Below are positions 1-9,700 of a stretch of DNA of 64,000 nt, piece by piece. A program made the translations under genes and the position numbers. Origin of the DNA: Oopsacas minuta (Eukaryota > Porifera > Hexactinellida > Lyssacinosida > Leucopsacidae). The stretch lies in NCBI GenBank assembly GCA_024704765.1, contig JAKMXF010000365.1, positions 372,001-436,000 on the forward strand. The letters run 5' to 3'. The notes beneath the pieces were generated by a model that worked only from the letters and a program-made list of their open reading frames with translations, did not search any database and was not told the origin of the DNA. Positions within the stretch are counted from its first letter, which is position 1. Each line of letters opens with the position of its first letter.

Positions 1-2
1 TA

Positions 3-266
3 AAGAGGAGAGATCCGAGATTTAAGAACCATACAGGAAGCGATCTTAACAAGACAGACAGGACAGAAAGCGTTATGAGTGATGATCAGAACCTGTTTCT
101 ACAGAGACATAGCAAAATGGTAGAATTCAGTTCTGCAGACAGAACACCATTACTATCACCGTTAACAGAAAGAGGGACCTCCACTAACTTTGGCAGCATA
201 CCCATAGAACAATCTACAGTCTTGGAAACTAGCTTCATGCCAGGAGCATACCACGTCATCAAGTAG
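3..266 (+). CDS. 3' terminal coding part of an unknown gene (partial)
   Basis: The frame is open from the left edge to a TAG at 264-266, so the first ATG at 75 is probably internal and the gene continues to the left. About 87 residues are visible. They are polar and rich in Ser, Thr and charged residues, with no hydrophobic segment and no domain I recognise. The composition would suit the cytoplasmic tail of a larger, possibly membrane, protein, but that is a guess. Whether this is one exon or part of an intronless ORF cannot be told from the window. Confidence 0.5.
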   Translation, partial: KRRDPRFKNHTGSDLNKTDRTESVMSDDQNLFLQRHSKMVEFSSADRTPLLSPLTERGTSTNFGSIPIEQSTVLETSFMPGAYHVIK

Positions 267-606
267 TATGTTTAGTAAAAGGAGATGTAATAATAGTTAG
301 AGAAAGCTGTAATAGGTTTTGAAGAGTTAAAATGTTCGTAAATAGTGTAGATAAGTTGTATTTGTTTTATTAAATATAAATATATTACTGCTATAATACT
401 TCAGAGCTAACATACGTAAACAGAGTAGAAATGGTACAATCTAACCTCACAAAAGTGGAACGAATTCACAAAATGTATTTATCAGTGAAATCAGAATCTA
501 ACTATTCAGTGACCAGATACACACTGGCTTCTACATAAAAGAAATTGTGGTTCTTGATAACCCGAGTTTTAGTATAAATTTATAACTATTATCTAAAAAT
601 GTTACA
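267..606. other. Intergenic stretch
   Basis: AT-rich spacer between the stop of the left-edge gene and the next predicted start. I see no conserved ORF, RNA gene or repeat. It presumably holds the 3' UTR of the first gene and the promoter of the next. Confidence 0.5.
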
Positions 607-1209
607 ATGGATTCAATACTATTACAATGGACAGAATATCTAGCCTATCCTTATTATGAAACGGTGGATGATCTAGAAATGTTCAGATCAGGCTGGTTAT
701 ACAATATAATACTAATGAGGATCACTGATAAAATGTAAGTTAATAACTCACATATATAAATACCCTCTTATAAATATTATAGCGTAGAAGATGAAGTACT
801 GGCATTACGGAAACAAACCAGTTTAGTCAATATAGAAAAGGTTAGCGAATAAAGTAAAAGTAAGTCTACGAGATATAATACTGAGTTTACTAACTGTAGG
901 CTATCATAATTGCCAAAGTGTTGACGCTACCTGTCCCATTCAGAAAGGAAGATATCTCTACAGTGAGAATTCAGAAGCTAGAAGCATTTCTACTCATACT
1001 ATATAGCTACCATAAGACAAGTAAGTAGTATGCTAATAGTGGACAAAATATACGTTACGGGTGAGTGTATTTATCTAGATAGATGTCTAACAAGTGATGA
1101 GATTGCCTTGACAGAAGCAGAACAGACAAAGAAGAGGAATATACAGAAAGCAGAGCAAAGACAATTAGGCAGAACTCAACCAGCGGGTAGGACATGCAAC
1201 CTCCAATAA
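607..1209 (+). CDS. Unknown small protein, four exons
   Basis: Four short exons join in one frame with GT..AG introns: 607-734, 783-840, 900-1020 and 1079-1209, ending in TAA. The product is about 145 residues. It begins MDSILLQWTEYL, has an Ile/Leu-rich middle (AIIIAKVLTLPVPF, then QKLEAFLLILYSY) and ends in a charged tail with EAEQTKKRNIQKAEQRQ. The second intron uses a GTTAGC donor, a type that recurs in this window. The N-terminal half looks all-helical and faintly recalls the hook/calponin-homology-like N-termini of NuMA/HOOK proteins, but I cannot support that assignment. The phase continuity of the four pieces is the main evidence that this is a gene. Confidence 0.5.
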
Positions 1210-1454
1210 TATCTGTTCGTACAATTTAGTACAATATAATGATATTACAAATGAATTGCAATGCTATGAAATATTAGGGTAGTATTAATTATAATACGTC
1301 TTACGTCACAAACTAAACACAGTAGAATATTAGTTTTGACCCAATTCTGTTCACAAATGCTATCACCAACAAGTTGTATAACAATAATAGTATAGCATGA
1401 TAGTAGGATATATTAGCTAGATAGAGAATATATTAATATATACCTTGTAGTGGA

Positions 1455-4400
1455 TCAGCTGTTCCATTCCATCTGTAACTCATCTGTTAATTGTTCTATT
1501 TCATGAATAAGACGTGTATCATTTAGACCACACTTAAGAGCATATCTATACGTCTGTTCAGCCTCAGCCTGTCTCCCAGTCCTCAGACATACCATACAGA
1601 GATAAGCCCATATTTCAGGCTCTAAGTTATTTAGAATATTAGCTTCAGCCAGAGCCTCTTCTGCTTCCCCTAGCTCCTGCATCCTGTAGCAAGATATACC
1701 TACTCCTAGCCAAGTTAATGCTGAAGGGGAGTGTCTACATCCGTGTAAGAACATCTCTTTAGATTTCGTATAATTATCCTCCTCTAGATAAATAGAAGCT
1801 AGACGTAGATATACAAGATGGGGGTCTAAGAGCTCTCCTGTTGAGGCTAGAGTACGTTCATAACTCTTTATTGCTCCTGCGGTATCTCGCATTAAGTACT
1901 GAGCATGTGAGAATATCTCCCAAGCCTGGACATTCTCTATATCCAGAGCTATAGCTCGTTTGGCGTGTAGTAACAGATCCATAGTGTCACCTTTCGCGAG
2001 TGCAAGTCTAGCCAATAATGTCTCGTACTCAGAATTAATCCCATCTTCACACCCTACAAGATGATGTCCCAAAGCCATTGCTGCGAAGGTCAACGCATTC
2101 CTCTCCAATAGAAATTCAGCAGTCACCATGAATATACTCTTAGCATGGCATTTAACGATAGGAATCTGTTCACATGTTTCAATAGCTTCAGACCGTAAGC
2201 TATCCCGACTAGTCGTAAGTCCCTCTTCTAGAGCTACCTGCTTCTTATCCTCATCTTCTTGTTCTCCTACCTCTGTCGTATCTGCTAATGTACCAGCTGT
2301 GCTGCCTATCTGTTTGGAGTTCAGGAGACCCTCTCGAGAACTATGACGAGTATCTTTAGACATGAGACTGACCTTGCTAGTGGAAACCTTCGGGATAGCT
2401 AGAGATATCTTAGGTTGATCTCGTGTGTATAGAGATTCAGCTCTACGGAATGACATATCCACTGCGTTTTTATTAGACCCATTCTCACTACTAGCTTCAT
2501 AATGTAATCCCATTACAATCCATGGTTCTATAGCCTGTGGGTCCTGTGCTGAAGCAGCTTCTAGAAAGGTTTCAGCCTGTTCGTATCTACTAGTGAGATT
2601 AGAGACGATACCGAATAGTAGTAGAGAGGGGACATGATGTTGGTCACAGGCTATAGCTTGTTTGAAGCATTCCTCAGCTTTAGGTAGGTTGTTAACGAGC
2701 ATACAGAAAGAACCATACTCACTCCAGAAATCAGCTGAGTTACGTCGCATAGCTACACGCTGTTGATAGTACTGAGCTGCTTGGGCATAGTTATTATTAG
2801 CTATAGCTTCTGATGCAAATAGTTTGAGTAGGGAGGGTTCCTGGACCGAGGGAGGGGTCTGTTCATACTGAGAGCTTAATAAAGTATTCCCCAGTCCTGT
2901 ATGCATCTGATCCACTAGATGTACGTATAGTTCGGAGAGAAATTCTTCTTTCTCTTCTTCGCTTTTGAACGCAGTTTTATTCTGGAATTTATCACGTACT
3001 AAGCTAACAACAGAGTGTTTCAGCTGTTCCTTCAGTGCGTAGAATCTACCTGTCACATTCAATTGGTATTGTAGCTCAATTCGTCTCTTCTCCAGTTCAC
3101 TAGCGCTCTCTTCCTTACCCAGCTCATCTCCGAATAGAGTCCACATCTCTCCCAGTAGTCCTGTAGCTACCTGTTGTATCTGCTGCTGATATCCACGGAC
3201 AGCCTTCTCAGCACCTCCTATCCTAGTAGGCATAGCAGAACGTGGTGGTATCAGATCTGACACGTGCTCGGATAGTTCCTCTAGGTTCTTCCTCTGTATC
3301 AGAGGACGTGACAGCTCAAGGCTCACATGTACATAACACCTCCCAAAAACAGGACCCTCCCCTTCCTTAGCAGTCTCCTCAGTAGCTGATTCTAACCCTG
3401 TATGATAAGAAGAAGCTGATTTCTTTACCTGCTTAACTTTAGCACTAGCAGCAGAGCTACGACTAGTCTGAGCACCTAGTACATAGCTGTTGGTACATTG
3501 AGTACGAGATGCTACTTCTGATTCAGTATACGGATGTACTATATAGGCACCTGTTATTCTACTGGTACCGGGGTATAGGAGAGAGGAGAGGGAGACGAAT
3601 GCTACCCCATGGTAGGAAAATGAGGGCTCCTCTTCTGTCTTTGCCTTACCACCCTTCTGAGGAGGAGGAGGAGAAGTACGGACAAGTTCTATCGGCAGCT
3701 CGCTACACTGAGAGAGACATTTCTTAAGTTCACTTATCCAATCCTCTCCAAGTAACACACGTTTCTCCATATTCCACACTACACGAGGCTTCCCTGTCTC
3801 TGCTTCTACTCGAAACTCTAGGTCTTGTTTATCTCTCAGCTCTCCATCCTCCTCGTCTGGTACGCTAGGCTCTACGCTCCTATCCGGGATAACACAGGCC
3901 AGAGGAGAGACACCGGTGAGACTGCTCCAACGGAGATGTGTGTCATATGAGAGGTCTTTTATAGGTTTAGGTCGGTAAGAGCCGTTGGGCATGAGTATAG
4001 GCTCATGACCCTCAGTGGTAGGTATAGGGAGAGAGAACGTGTATGTGGTACAAGCTGGACTAGTGGCCCATTGCTCGGGAGGTGAGTAGAGAGAGTGTAA
4101 CTGCAGACTGAGCAGAGAGTACCTGTCAGCTCGTCCAGGGGCTAGAAGTGGGGCTGAGGCTACTATCTCTAAATCTAGAGTTATGACAGGATGATCTTCT
4201 GTGGAAGGGGAAAGAGGATGGATAGGGAGAGAGTGGAAATAGTTAGTACGACCCTGAAATAGAGGGAGCAAGTCTAAACATCCTTGTCCCATCAAGAGGA
4301 CTTTGTCTTTGGGAAGAGCTTCAAACATAGAAACAACTAAAGGCTGTTGTATCAGAGAACCTATAGAACTAGTATCTCCCTGTATAGCAGATAGAGATAG

Positions 4401-4571
4401 AGAATGATTGAAGTTACATTCTTCTCCGGTCTTATAAGCGAGGCGAGCTGAGTCCCCTAGGGGTTTCTGAGTGTGCTCGAATCTTAGAAATACCGTGATT
4501 GTGTCACCTTTAAGAGGACGGAGATTGTGGCATTGACTGACAGTAATTGTGATAGTGATCGGGTTATCCAT
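1455..4571 (-). CDS. CFAP70: Cilia- and flagella-associated protein 70 (TPR protein)
   Basis: A single 1038-residue ORF with no intron. The N-terminus (ITITVSQCHNLRPLKGDT, then LRFEHTQKPLGDS) matches the C2-like start of CFAP70/TTC18, an axonemal protein of the central pair/C1b or outer-arm region needed for ciliary beating. The C-terminal half is built of tetratricopeptide repeats. Examples are the region with NNNYAQAAQYYQQRVAMRR near residue 600 and the final block with AEEALAEANILNN and GRQAEAEQTYRYALKCG. The length is close to vertebrate CFAP70 (about 1100). An acidic, low-complexity stretch near residues 790-820 separates the two TPR groups. The family is otherwise intron-rich, so an intronless copy in a genome with many introns is notable. 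The start is the first in-frame ATG. Confidence 0.82.
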   Translation of the reverse strand: MDNPITITITVSQCHNLRPLKGDTITVFLRFEHTQKPLGDSARLAYKTGEECNFNHSLSLSAIQGDTSSIGSLIQQPLVVSMFEALPKDKVLLMGQGCLDLLPLFQGRTNYFHSLPIHPLSPSTEDHPVITLDLEIVASAPLLAPGRADRYSLLSLQLHSLYSPPEQWATSPACTTYTFSLPIPTTEGHEPILMPNGSYRPKPIKDLSYDTHLRWSSLTGVSPLACVIPDRSVEPSVPDEEDGELRDKQDLEFRVEAETGKPRVVWNMEKRVLLGEDWISELKKCLSQCSELPIELVRTSPPPPQKGGKAKTEEEPSFSYHGVAFVSLSSLLYPGTSRITGAYIVHPYTESEVASRTQCTNSYVLGAQTSRSSAASAKVKQVKKSASSYHTGLESATEETAKEGEGPVFGRCYVHVSLELSRPLIQRKNLEELSEHVSDLIPPRSAMPTRIGGAEKAVRGYQQQIQQVATGLLGEMWTLFGDELGKEESASELEKRRIELQYQLNVTGRFYALKEQLKHSVVSLVRDKFQNKTAFKSEEEKEEFLSELYVHLVDQMHTGLGNTLLSSQYEQTPPSVQEPSLLKLFASEAIANNNYAQAAQYYQQRVAMRRNSADFWSEYGSFCMLVNNLPKAEECFKQAIACDQHHVPSLLLFGIVSNLTSRYEQAETFLEAASAQDPQAIEPWIVMGLHYEASSENGSNKNAVDMSFRRAESLYTRDQPKISLAIPKVSTSKVSLMSKDTRHSSREGLLNSKQIGSTAGTLADTTEVGEQEDEDKKQVALEEGLTTSRDSLRSEAIETCEQIPIVKCHAKSIFMVTAEFLLERNALTFAAMALGHHLVGCEDGINSEYETLLARLALAKGDTMDLLLHAKRAIALDIENVQAWEIFSHAQYLMRDTAGAIKSYERTLASTGELLDPHLVYLRLASIYLEEDNYTKSKEMFLHGCRHSPSALTWLGVGISCYRMQELGEAEEALAEANILNNLEPEIWAYLCMVCLRTGRQAEAEQTYRYALKCGLNDTRLIHEIEQLTDELQMEWNS

Positions 4572-4712
4572 GCTAACTTGAAGAGATATTAGTTGTTACG
4601 TCACAATAGTATAACAGAAGAAATATAATTCCAAAAAAAAGCGAATTATTTTACAAAATTAGAAAATTAAATATATTCAAAAATGGTTTTAGTATTTACA
4701 GTCTTAATTATT

Positions 4713-5786
4713 TTAAAAGGATCTCCTAGTACTGATAACATGCTCTCTGTAGCGAGCTATTACACTTCGTGTCTCTTGATTTACATCTCTATAATTCAAC
4801 CTTGAATAAACAATGTAAGCAATATTGACAACAATCAAAACCAAATCAAACTGGATCACTGCGATGTAGTCAATCAGCCAAATAATAGAAGCTACATCTA
4901 AGATATATTGGACTTTTTGTTTGGTGAATCGAAAGTGAATGCTGAAAAACTTCGAAAAGTAGCAAGGACTGAGTGCAACCCAAATGCCTAAATGGGCACA
5001 CAAAACACCAATAAGATAGAAGAATAATGTCACTATAAAAACTGATGATACCCGCCTGAATATTGTCATACCGCGGTACATACGCGACCATTCTAAAGGC
5101 TCAAACTGTAAATCCAATAACCTCATTACAAGTATAGCATACAACTTCCTCCCTGCCGCTATCAAAGCTACAAAATCTATGGCCATGCATACAATATATA
5201 ATGACGAGCCAGCGAGGCCAGTGTAAGGTGAAATCAATAATGCCCAGCAGATTATAAATTGTAACATCCCAATATAAGCCCATCTCCATACCCATTTGAA
5301 GCAGCGAGGAAAATAACTATAGCTCTCTCTGATGGACAAGATAGTCATAATGAGAGTTGTCATAAGGGAGAGCACTAGACAATGTGATAGACTTATCCAA
5401 ATGAATTGGTATGGCTGTTTGCTTGTAATAAAATCGTATGCTTTGTAATCCTCTACCCAATCACACTTAGCTGAAGGTTCAAAATCAAAATATGTAGAAA
5501 TGGCAAAAGTCATTAGACGTAAACTGACATGACTAGCTTCTAAAAGAGTTGTTGACAGGAAAAAATAATTTTTGTTTTTCTTAGTTTGTAGCTCATCTAA
5601 TATTTTAGCAGTTTCAGGTTCTTGAGTCAATAACTCGAGTCTTCTCAAAATCAAACGAATTTTAGAAATTTTTACTAGAATAAATCCAACCCATCCCAAC
5701 GAGAAGATCAAACTAACAAAATTTGTTACCACAATAATGATATGGAAGATTGTCCCGCATATGTAAGGGATCAAAGGCTGTAACAT
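4713..5786 (-). CDS. Unknown multi-pass membrane protein
   Basis: Intronless, 357 residues. I count about six hydrophobic segments. The first is near residues 12-42, followed by a hydrophilic loop (LELLTQEPETAKILDELQTKK) and then segments around 125-150, 168-190, 193-215, 245-275 and 295-330. There is no clear signal peptide apart from the first segment. I do not recognise the family; it lacks obvious GPCR, transporter or channel motifs. The neighbours downstream (toward higher coordinates) are a different, shorter four-TM family, and the two do not look related. Function unknown. Confidence 0.6.
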   Translation of the reverse strand: MLQPLIPYICGTIFHIIIVVTNFVSLIFSLGWVGFILVKISKIRLILRRLELLTQEPETAKILDELQTKKNKNYFFLSTTLLEASHVSLRLMTFAISTYFDFEPSAKCDWVEDYKAYDFITSKQPYQFIWISLSHCLVLSLMTTLIMTILSIRESYSYFPRCFKWVWRWAYIGMLQFIICWALLISPYTGLAGSSLYIVCMAIDFVALIAAGRKLYAILVMRLLDLQFEPLEWSRMYRGMTIFRRVSSVFIVTLFFYLIGVLCAHLGIWVALSPCYFSKFFSIHFRFTKQKVQYILDVASIIWLIDYIAVIQFDLVLIVVNIAYIVYSRLNYRDVNQETRSVIARYREHVISTRRSF

Positions 5787-5950
5787 CTACCCAAATAAAA
5801 GTATATATAAATCGTTAAATGGAAGAGGTATTACTAAAAATAGCGAATACAAATATAGGTTTATAATGAGTAACAAAATAAATAGAAATAGACTGCTAAA
5901 ACATCACTAATAATTAATATAGAGATAAGACTAGTAGGAGGATCAGCTGT

Positions 5951-6661
5951 TTAGAGTTTCTTAGCATTTTTACTGGGAGATGATTTCCTAATACAGCGGA
6001 ATGTCCATAGGATACAACGTAGAACGTAGATAACAGCAATAGCCAGTAGGAATAGGGTACTGATCCACAAGCCTGTCTCAGTTGTATCTATAAGGTCGTC
6101 AAAGCGGAGGAAACCATCAAATCCTAATGTAGCGTTTGTATAAGCACCACCTTGACTACACTCCTGCATCCCAGATATGGGATGTGTCAACGTGGCCACT
6201 TGATCGCAGGTATACCTTTCTCCAACGGTAACAACACACGATATTATGAGAACGTATAGGAAAAGTAGTACGTTTATAAAGCCCCATATGTAAACAAGGA
6301 AAGTCATGTTCCAAGCCTGCCAGATTTTCAAAACCAGAAAACCAATAAATGGGAAGATGACAGCCCAGATAATAATTGGTGTTAAAAGCACAACAACACA
6401 AGGACCACTTGGTCCCAAAGAAAGGTCACTAGTGCCATTAATCGCACTGCTGAACAGGACACAAGATCTGCCTGGTTCTGTAGCTCTACGTGCACTGAGA
6501 GCAAAAGATGAAGCGATGGCAATGAAAGTCAATAAACTGAAAATGACGATTATTATCCCAAGGCCTACTAATATGATATCAACGAATCGACCTAGAGTAA
6601 CCTTGAATCCGCGCTCGGGAATCCTCTTGCTCTTCTCAGACTCCTTTTTTTCTTCACCCAT
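5951..6661 (-). CDS. Four-TM membrane protein, paralogue A
   Basis: Intronless, 236 residues. A charged cytoplasmic-type N-terminus (MGEEKKESEKSK) leads into GRFVDIILV and four hydrophobic segments near residues 28-55, 87-112, 118-145 and 196-220. The first loop has two Cys (SCVLFSSAING and GPSGPCVVVLL). The long second loop has the pattern TCDQVATLTHPISG, then ECSQGGAY, followed by aromatic/acidic residues, then WIS at the start of TM4. The same layout is in the genes at 7473-8264 and 28140-28814, so this is a small family; A is closest to the 28-kb copy. The tetraspan shape with Cys-bearing extracellular loops recalls claudin or tetraspanin proteins, but I see no diagnostic motif of either. 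Function unknown. Confidence 0.65.
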   Translation of the reverse strand: MGEEKKESEKSKRIPERGFKVTLGRFVDIILVGLGIIIVIFSLLTFIAIASSFALSARRATEPGRSCVLFSSAINGTSDLSLGPSGPCVVVLLTPIIIWAVIFPFIGFLVLKIWQAWNMTFLVYIWGFINVLLFLYVLIISCVVTVGERYTCDQVATLTHPISGMQECSQGGAYTNATLGFDGFLRFDDLIDTTETGLWISTLFLLAIAVIYVLRCILWTFRCIRKSSPSKNAKKL

Positions 6662-7472
6662 TTTAGTATTTTATCAAAGAAATTGAAATAATAGTAAACT
6701 ATTTCAGTGCATACAATTGGTCTTTTATATTGAATCTTAAGATAGTGATAATACCATAGAAGATACATAGGGCTATAGTATCAGTTAACAAACATGTTAT
6801 TATATCCTTTTGTGGATAGTGGAGACCTATGAATCAGAACTATGTTGGCTGTCACGTAATTCACTTACATTTCCTAATTAGCATTCATAATTAGCAGACA
6901 TAAAAGTGTATAATTGCAATATTTCTAGGAATGTAGTGTGTAGTCTGAATTTCAAGTGGTCGTAATCTAATACTGTTGCTAATCAAAGAATGATTAGACA
7001 CAGAATTTAACACATAATACAAGATGGATAGTGTCAGAGGAACCTGATTAGTAGCAATTTCTGTAATCCATCATAAGCTGTGTGTAAATTTCACTACCAA
7101 GTACACAAAATAAAATTAATCTTCGTGTTTGTTATTTACAGAAGTTTACTTGGCTAAAAAATTGATTAAATATTGGAGAAAATATACAAAATATGTGCAA
7201 GGATAAATCCTGTAAAATGGATCATAAACCCTTTCTCAACTTAAATTTGTTAGCTTTAGTCCCTGACATCAACTATAACAGTTCTACCTGAAAGCTAGAT
7301 AACATATTATAAACCTTTAAACAATAATGCACAACTATATATTGAGGAATAAATACAGTCAAACAGGTCAGTTATCTAAGAAAATAATATTCAAAGCAAG
7401 CTACTATATATAACTAATCCACTACAGCTATAGTGCGTTACAAAACACAAAGAGCTGCTGCGTAACAAGATT
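6662..7472. other. Intergenic stretch between four-TM paralogues
   Basis: About 800 bases of AT-rich sequence with no supported ORF. It presumably contains the promoter of paralogue A and the 3' UTR of paralogue B, both on the minus strand. I see no repeat or RNA gene. Confidence 0.5.
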
Positions 7473-8264
7473 TTAGGTAGAAATATCTTCAAGGCTCTTA
7501 TCTTTATCAGATTTCGTCTCCTTAGATTCATCTTTAAATTTCCCCCTCATTTCTTCTTTTCTAATCTTACGTCTGGAGAATATGATAATGCGAATGAAGT
7601 GCAGAAACGATAGAATTACGAGAAGTAAGCAAGATATCCAAAAAGTAACTTGTCCAGTAGCAATAGAACCTGTAAACTTTATGAGTACAGCCGATTTAGA
7701 AGGATCAGCTTCATCACCTTGGTATACACCATCATTAATGCAAGATTGCTTAGTAGTAGTACCAGGTATATTCAGGCCTGCTAAGTTACTGCATGTAATA
7801 GTGTACCCGATAGATACTACCATTGATACAATGATAGTGTAAACTAGACATATAATAGAGAGGACACAGATTGCTATTTCGAAGAATCCTATCTTCCAAG
7901 CACAGCATATCTTAAGAGATAGGAATAATATGAACAATACTAAGAAGCACCAGATTATAGGGGGAGAAATGAGGACAAAGTAACAAATTGTGCTAGCAGA
8001 GAAAACTAGATTTTCTCCGTTAGCGTCAGCGCTTCCAAACAAGGGACATATCTCACTAGATCCTCCTAATTCAGAAACAGCTGAAGATGACGTAATAATA
8101 AGAGTAGCAATACAAATAAAAGAAATAAAGCTAAACAGAAACACTAAGATATTAATTGAGACGAGGAACAGATCGAAACATCGACCGAATGTAAGCTTAA
8201 ATCCATGCAACTTCTTCTTAGGCTTTCCACCCTCAAGCTGAGTAGTACCTTTGTCTTCTTCCAT
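7473..8264 (-). CDS. Four-TM membrane protein, paralogue B
   Basis: Intronless, 263 residues, in tandem with paralogue A and on the same strand. It begins MEEDKGTTQLEGGKPKKK and continues with FKLTFGRCFDLFLVS, aligning with GRFVDIILV of the other copies. Four hydrophobic segments follow in the same spacing. The second extracellular-type loop keeps the Cys pair (ITCSNLAGLN, then KQSCINDGVY) and the aromatic entry to TM4 (FWIS). The C-terminal tail is longer and highly charged (KEEMRGKFKDESKETKSDKD). It is the most diverged of the three copies. The paralogy is seen directly in the sequence; topology and function are inferred. Confidence 0.65.
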   Translation of the reverse strand: MEEDKGTTQLEGGKPKKKLHGFKLTFGRCFDLFLVSINILVFLFSFISFICIATLIITSSSAVSELGGSSEICPLFGSADANGENLVFSASTICYFVLISPPIIWCFLVLFILFLSLKICCAWKIGFFEIAICVLSIICLVYTIIVSMVVSIGYTITCSNLAGLNIPGTTTKQSCINDGVYQGDEADPSKSAVLIKFTGSIATGQVTFWISCLLLVILSFLHFIRIIIFSRRKIRKEEMRGKFKDESKETKSDKDKSLEDIST

Positions 8265-8599
8265 GATAATCTATCAACTAACAAAGACAATTTTGTAATA
8301 TTGGTCGCGGTAGTTAGATAAATGTATCAGATACACCACCCAGATAAATTTGGCTACTACACGAAAAATTTGAACCCCTCCCCGGTCCCCCGTGTCAAGC
8401 AAAAGAATGGGGTACCACCCCTCCCCTTACCCCTTGTAGCGTTACTTAACGTTGCTAGCTTGACTAATTGCATGGCCGTAACAATACTAATAGTATCAAT
8501 CAATAATTAGACTCAATATATTCAAATAACAAATATACATATAAGTGAATGTGTACAGGCAATAAATACTAAGGATAACATTGAGGGTAGCAATAATAA
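8265..8599. other. Intergenic stretch with C-rich segment
   Basis: Between two minus-strand genes. Bases about 8370-8435 are rich in CCCC runs on the plus strand (two similar clusters around 8377 and 8418), unlike the AT-rich surroundings. This may be the remains of a repeat. The short plus-strand ORF through it has no family resemblance and was not accepted as a gene. Confidence 0.4.
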
Positions 8600-9247
8600 T
8601 TAGATCATATTACCAGAAGCCTGAATAAACTTCTGTATGAAATTACTCCAGTTGTAGTAACTAAATTCGCTAGCATTTGGTACAACTACACCGTTAGCAA
8701 AGAATGTAGGGGTACCAGACACCCCCCGAGAGCAAGCGTACTTCCAAGCATAACGAGCGTTAAGATTATTGTAAAGATTCTGATATCCCTCCATTATGAT
8801 GTCATAATCAATTTCAACATATTTCTCAGCGTAAGCAGCGTATTTATCCATAACCTCCAGCTCTGTCAAATTAACAGATTGAGATATAAATTCCTTATAA
8901 TACTGGAATATATAACTCATGAATACAGGGAATTTACTAGGAGAGGCTTTGAGGATTGTCTCTCCAGCCCAAGCAGCTAGAAATGAGTTACGATGGTATG
9001 GGAGAGGAAAAATATGAATTATCACACCTAAACTTCTATTGCTGAATTTAGAAATAGCTTGTGAGAATACAGGCCAATTCATTGCTGAGCCATAACATAG
9101 ATTATCATAGAATACTTCTAGTACTAATTGACTATCCCTTGCCCCCATGAAGAGATAACCAGGGGGAGAAGAGGGTATCGGAGGAGATTGGGCTCTCATA
9201 CACACCATGAGGCTCAATATGGATAGCAGTATTATCAAAGGAGACAT
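8600..9247 (-). CDS. Secreted DsbA-like thioredoxin-fold protein, copy 1
   Basis: Intronless, 215 residues. It has a clear signal peptide (about residues 1-19, LIILLSILSLMVC). A thioredoxin-fold domain follows, with LEVFYDNLCYGS near residue 43-54 and the cis-Pro loop motif GVSGTPTFF near residue 180. The insert between them is helical and carries HIFPLPYHRNSFLAAWA, as in DsbA-type (thioredoxin_4) domains. At the usual active site the motif is CYGS, that is CxxS, so the resolving Cys of CxxC is replaced by Ser. Another Cys (WKYACSRG) sits just before the cis-Pro loop. It is probably a luminal or secreted protein. A CxxS protein would be expected to favour mixed-disulfide or isomerase-type roles over dithiol oxidation; that is inference. 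It is a tandem duplicate of the gene at 9701-10321. Confidence 0.75.
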   Translation of the reverse strand: MSPLIILLSILSLMVCMRAQSPPIPSSPPGYLFMGARDSQLVLEVFYDNLCYGSAMNWPVFSQAISKFSNRSLGVIIHIFPLPYHRNSFLAAWAGETILKASPSKFPVFMSYIFQYYKEFISQSVNLTELEVMDKYAAYAEKYVEIDYDIIMEGYQNLYNNLNARYAWKYACSRGVSGTPTFFANGVVVPNASEFSYYNWSNFIQKFIQASGNMI

Positions 9248-9700
9248 GTTCAGTCGTTTGTAGTAATAGGAAAATAAATATCAACAACTAGTGAATCAAT
9301 ATATTAGATTCTCAGGATATAATTCGATGCCTATTTGTTCAAACATAAGCTGTTGTATATTGGCTTCTAAAATTCAAGAATATTTGTAGAAATGTTGTTT
9401 TCAAATATTGAGTAGATAAGGTGCGCCCCAAGGAAGGACTATTCTCTACATTAGGGAATCACTATTCAGTACAAAATTTTCGGTATACACTTAGTAAATG
9501 AAATATTAACTAGGCAACGCATGATACTATGATAACGGCGTAGCATGTAGTAAGTAATAATCAACATCATGATGCGTTAAATAAATCTCTCATTTAGCGG
9601 GGTATAATCTAAAATCTAAAAGCATGTAGAGCAGGAAATACAATATAACACAAACTACCAGATTAACAGACAAAAATAGTATGTGTATGTAGCTGTTGAA
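9248..9700. other. Intergenic stretch between DsbA-like copies
   Basis: About 450 bases, AT-rich, no supported ORF, RNA gene or repeat. It should contain the upstream region of copy 1 and the 3' UTR of copy 2. Confidence 0.5.

Noticed and set aside
8322-8510. 62-codon plus-strand ORF between minus-strand genes
   Set aside because: Low-complexity Pro/Leu translation of a C-rich patch, no family resemblance, no splice partners.
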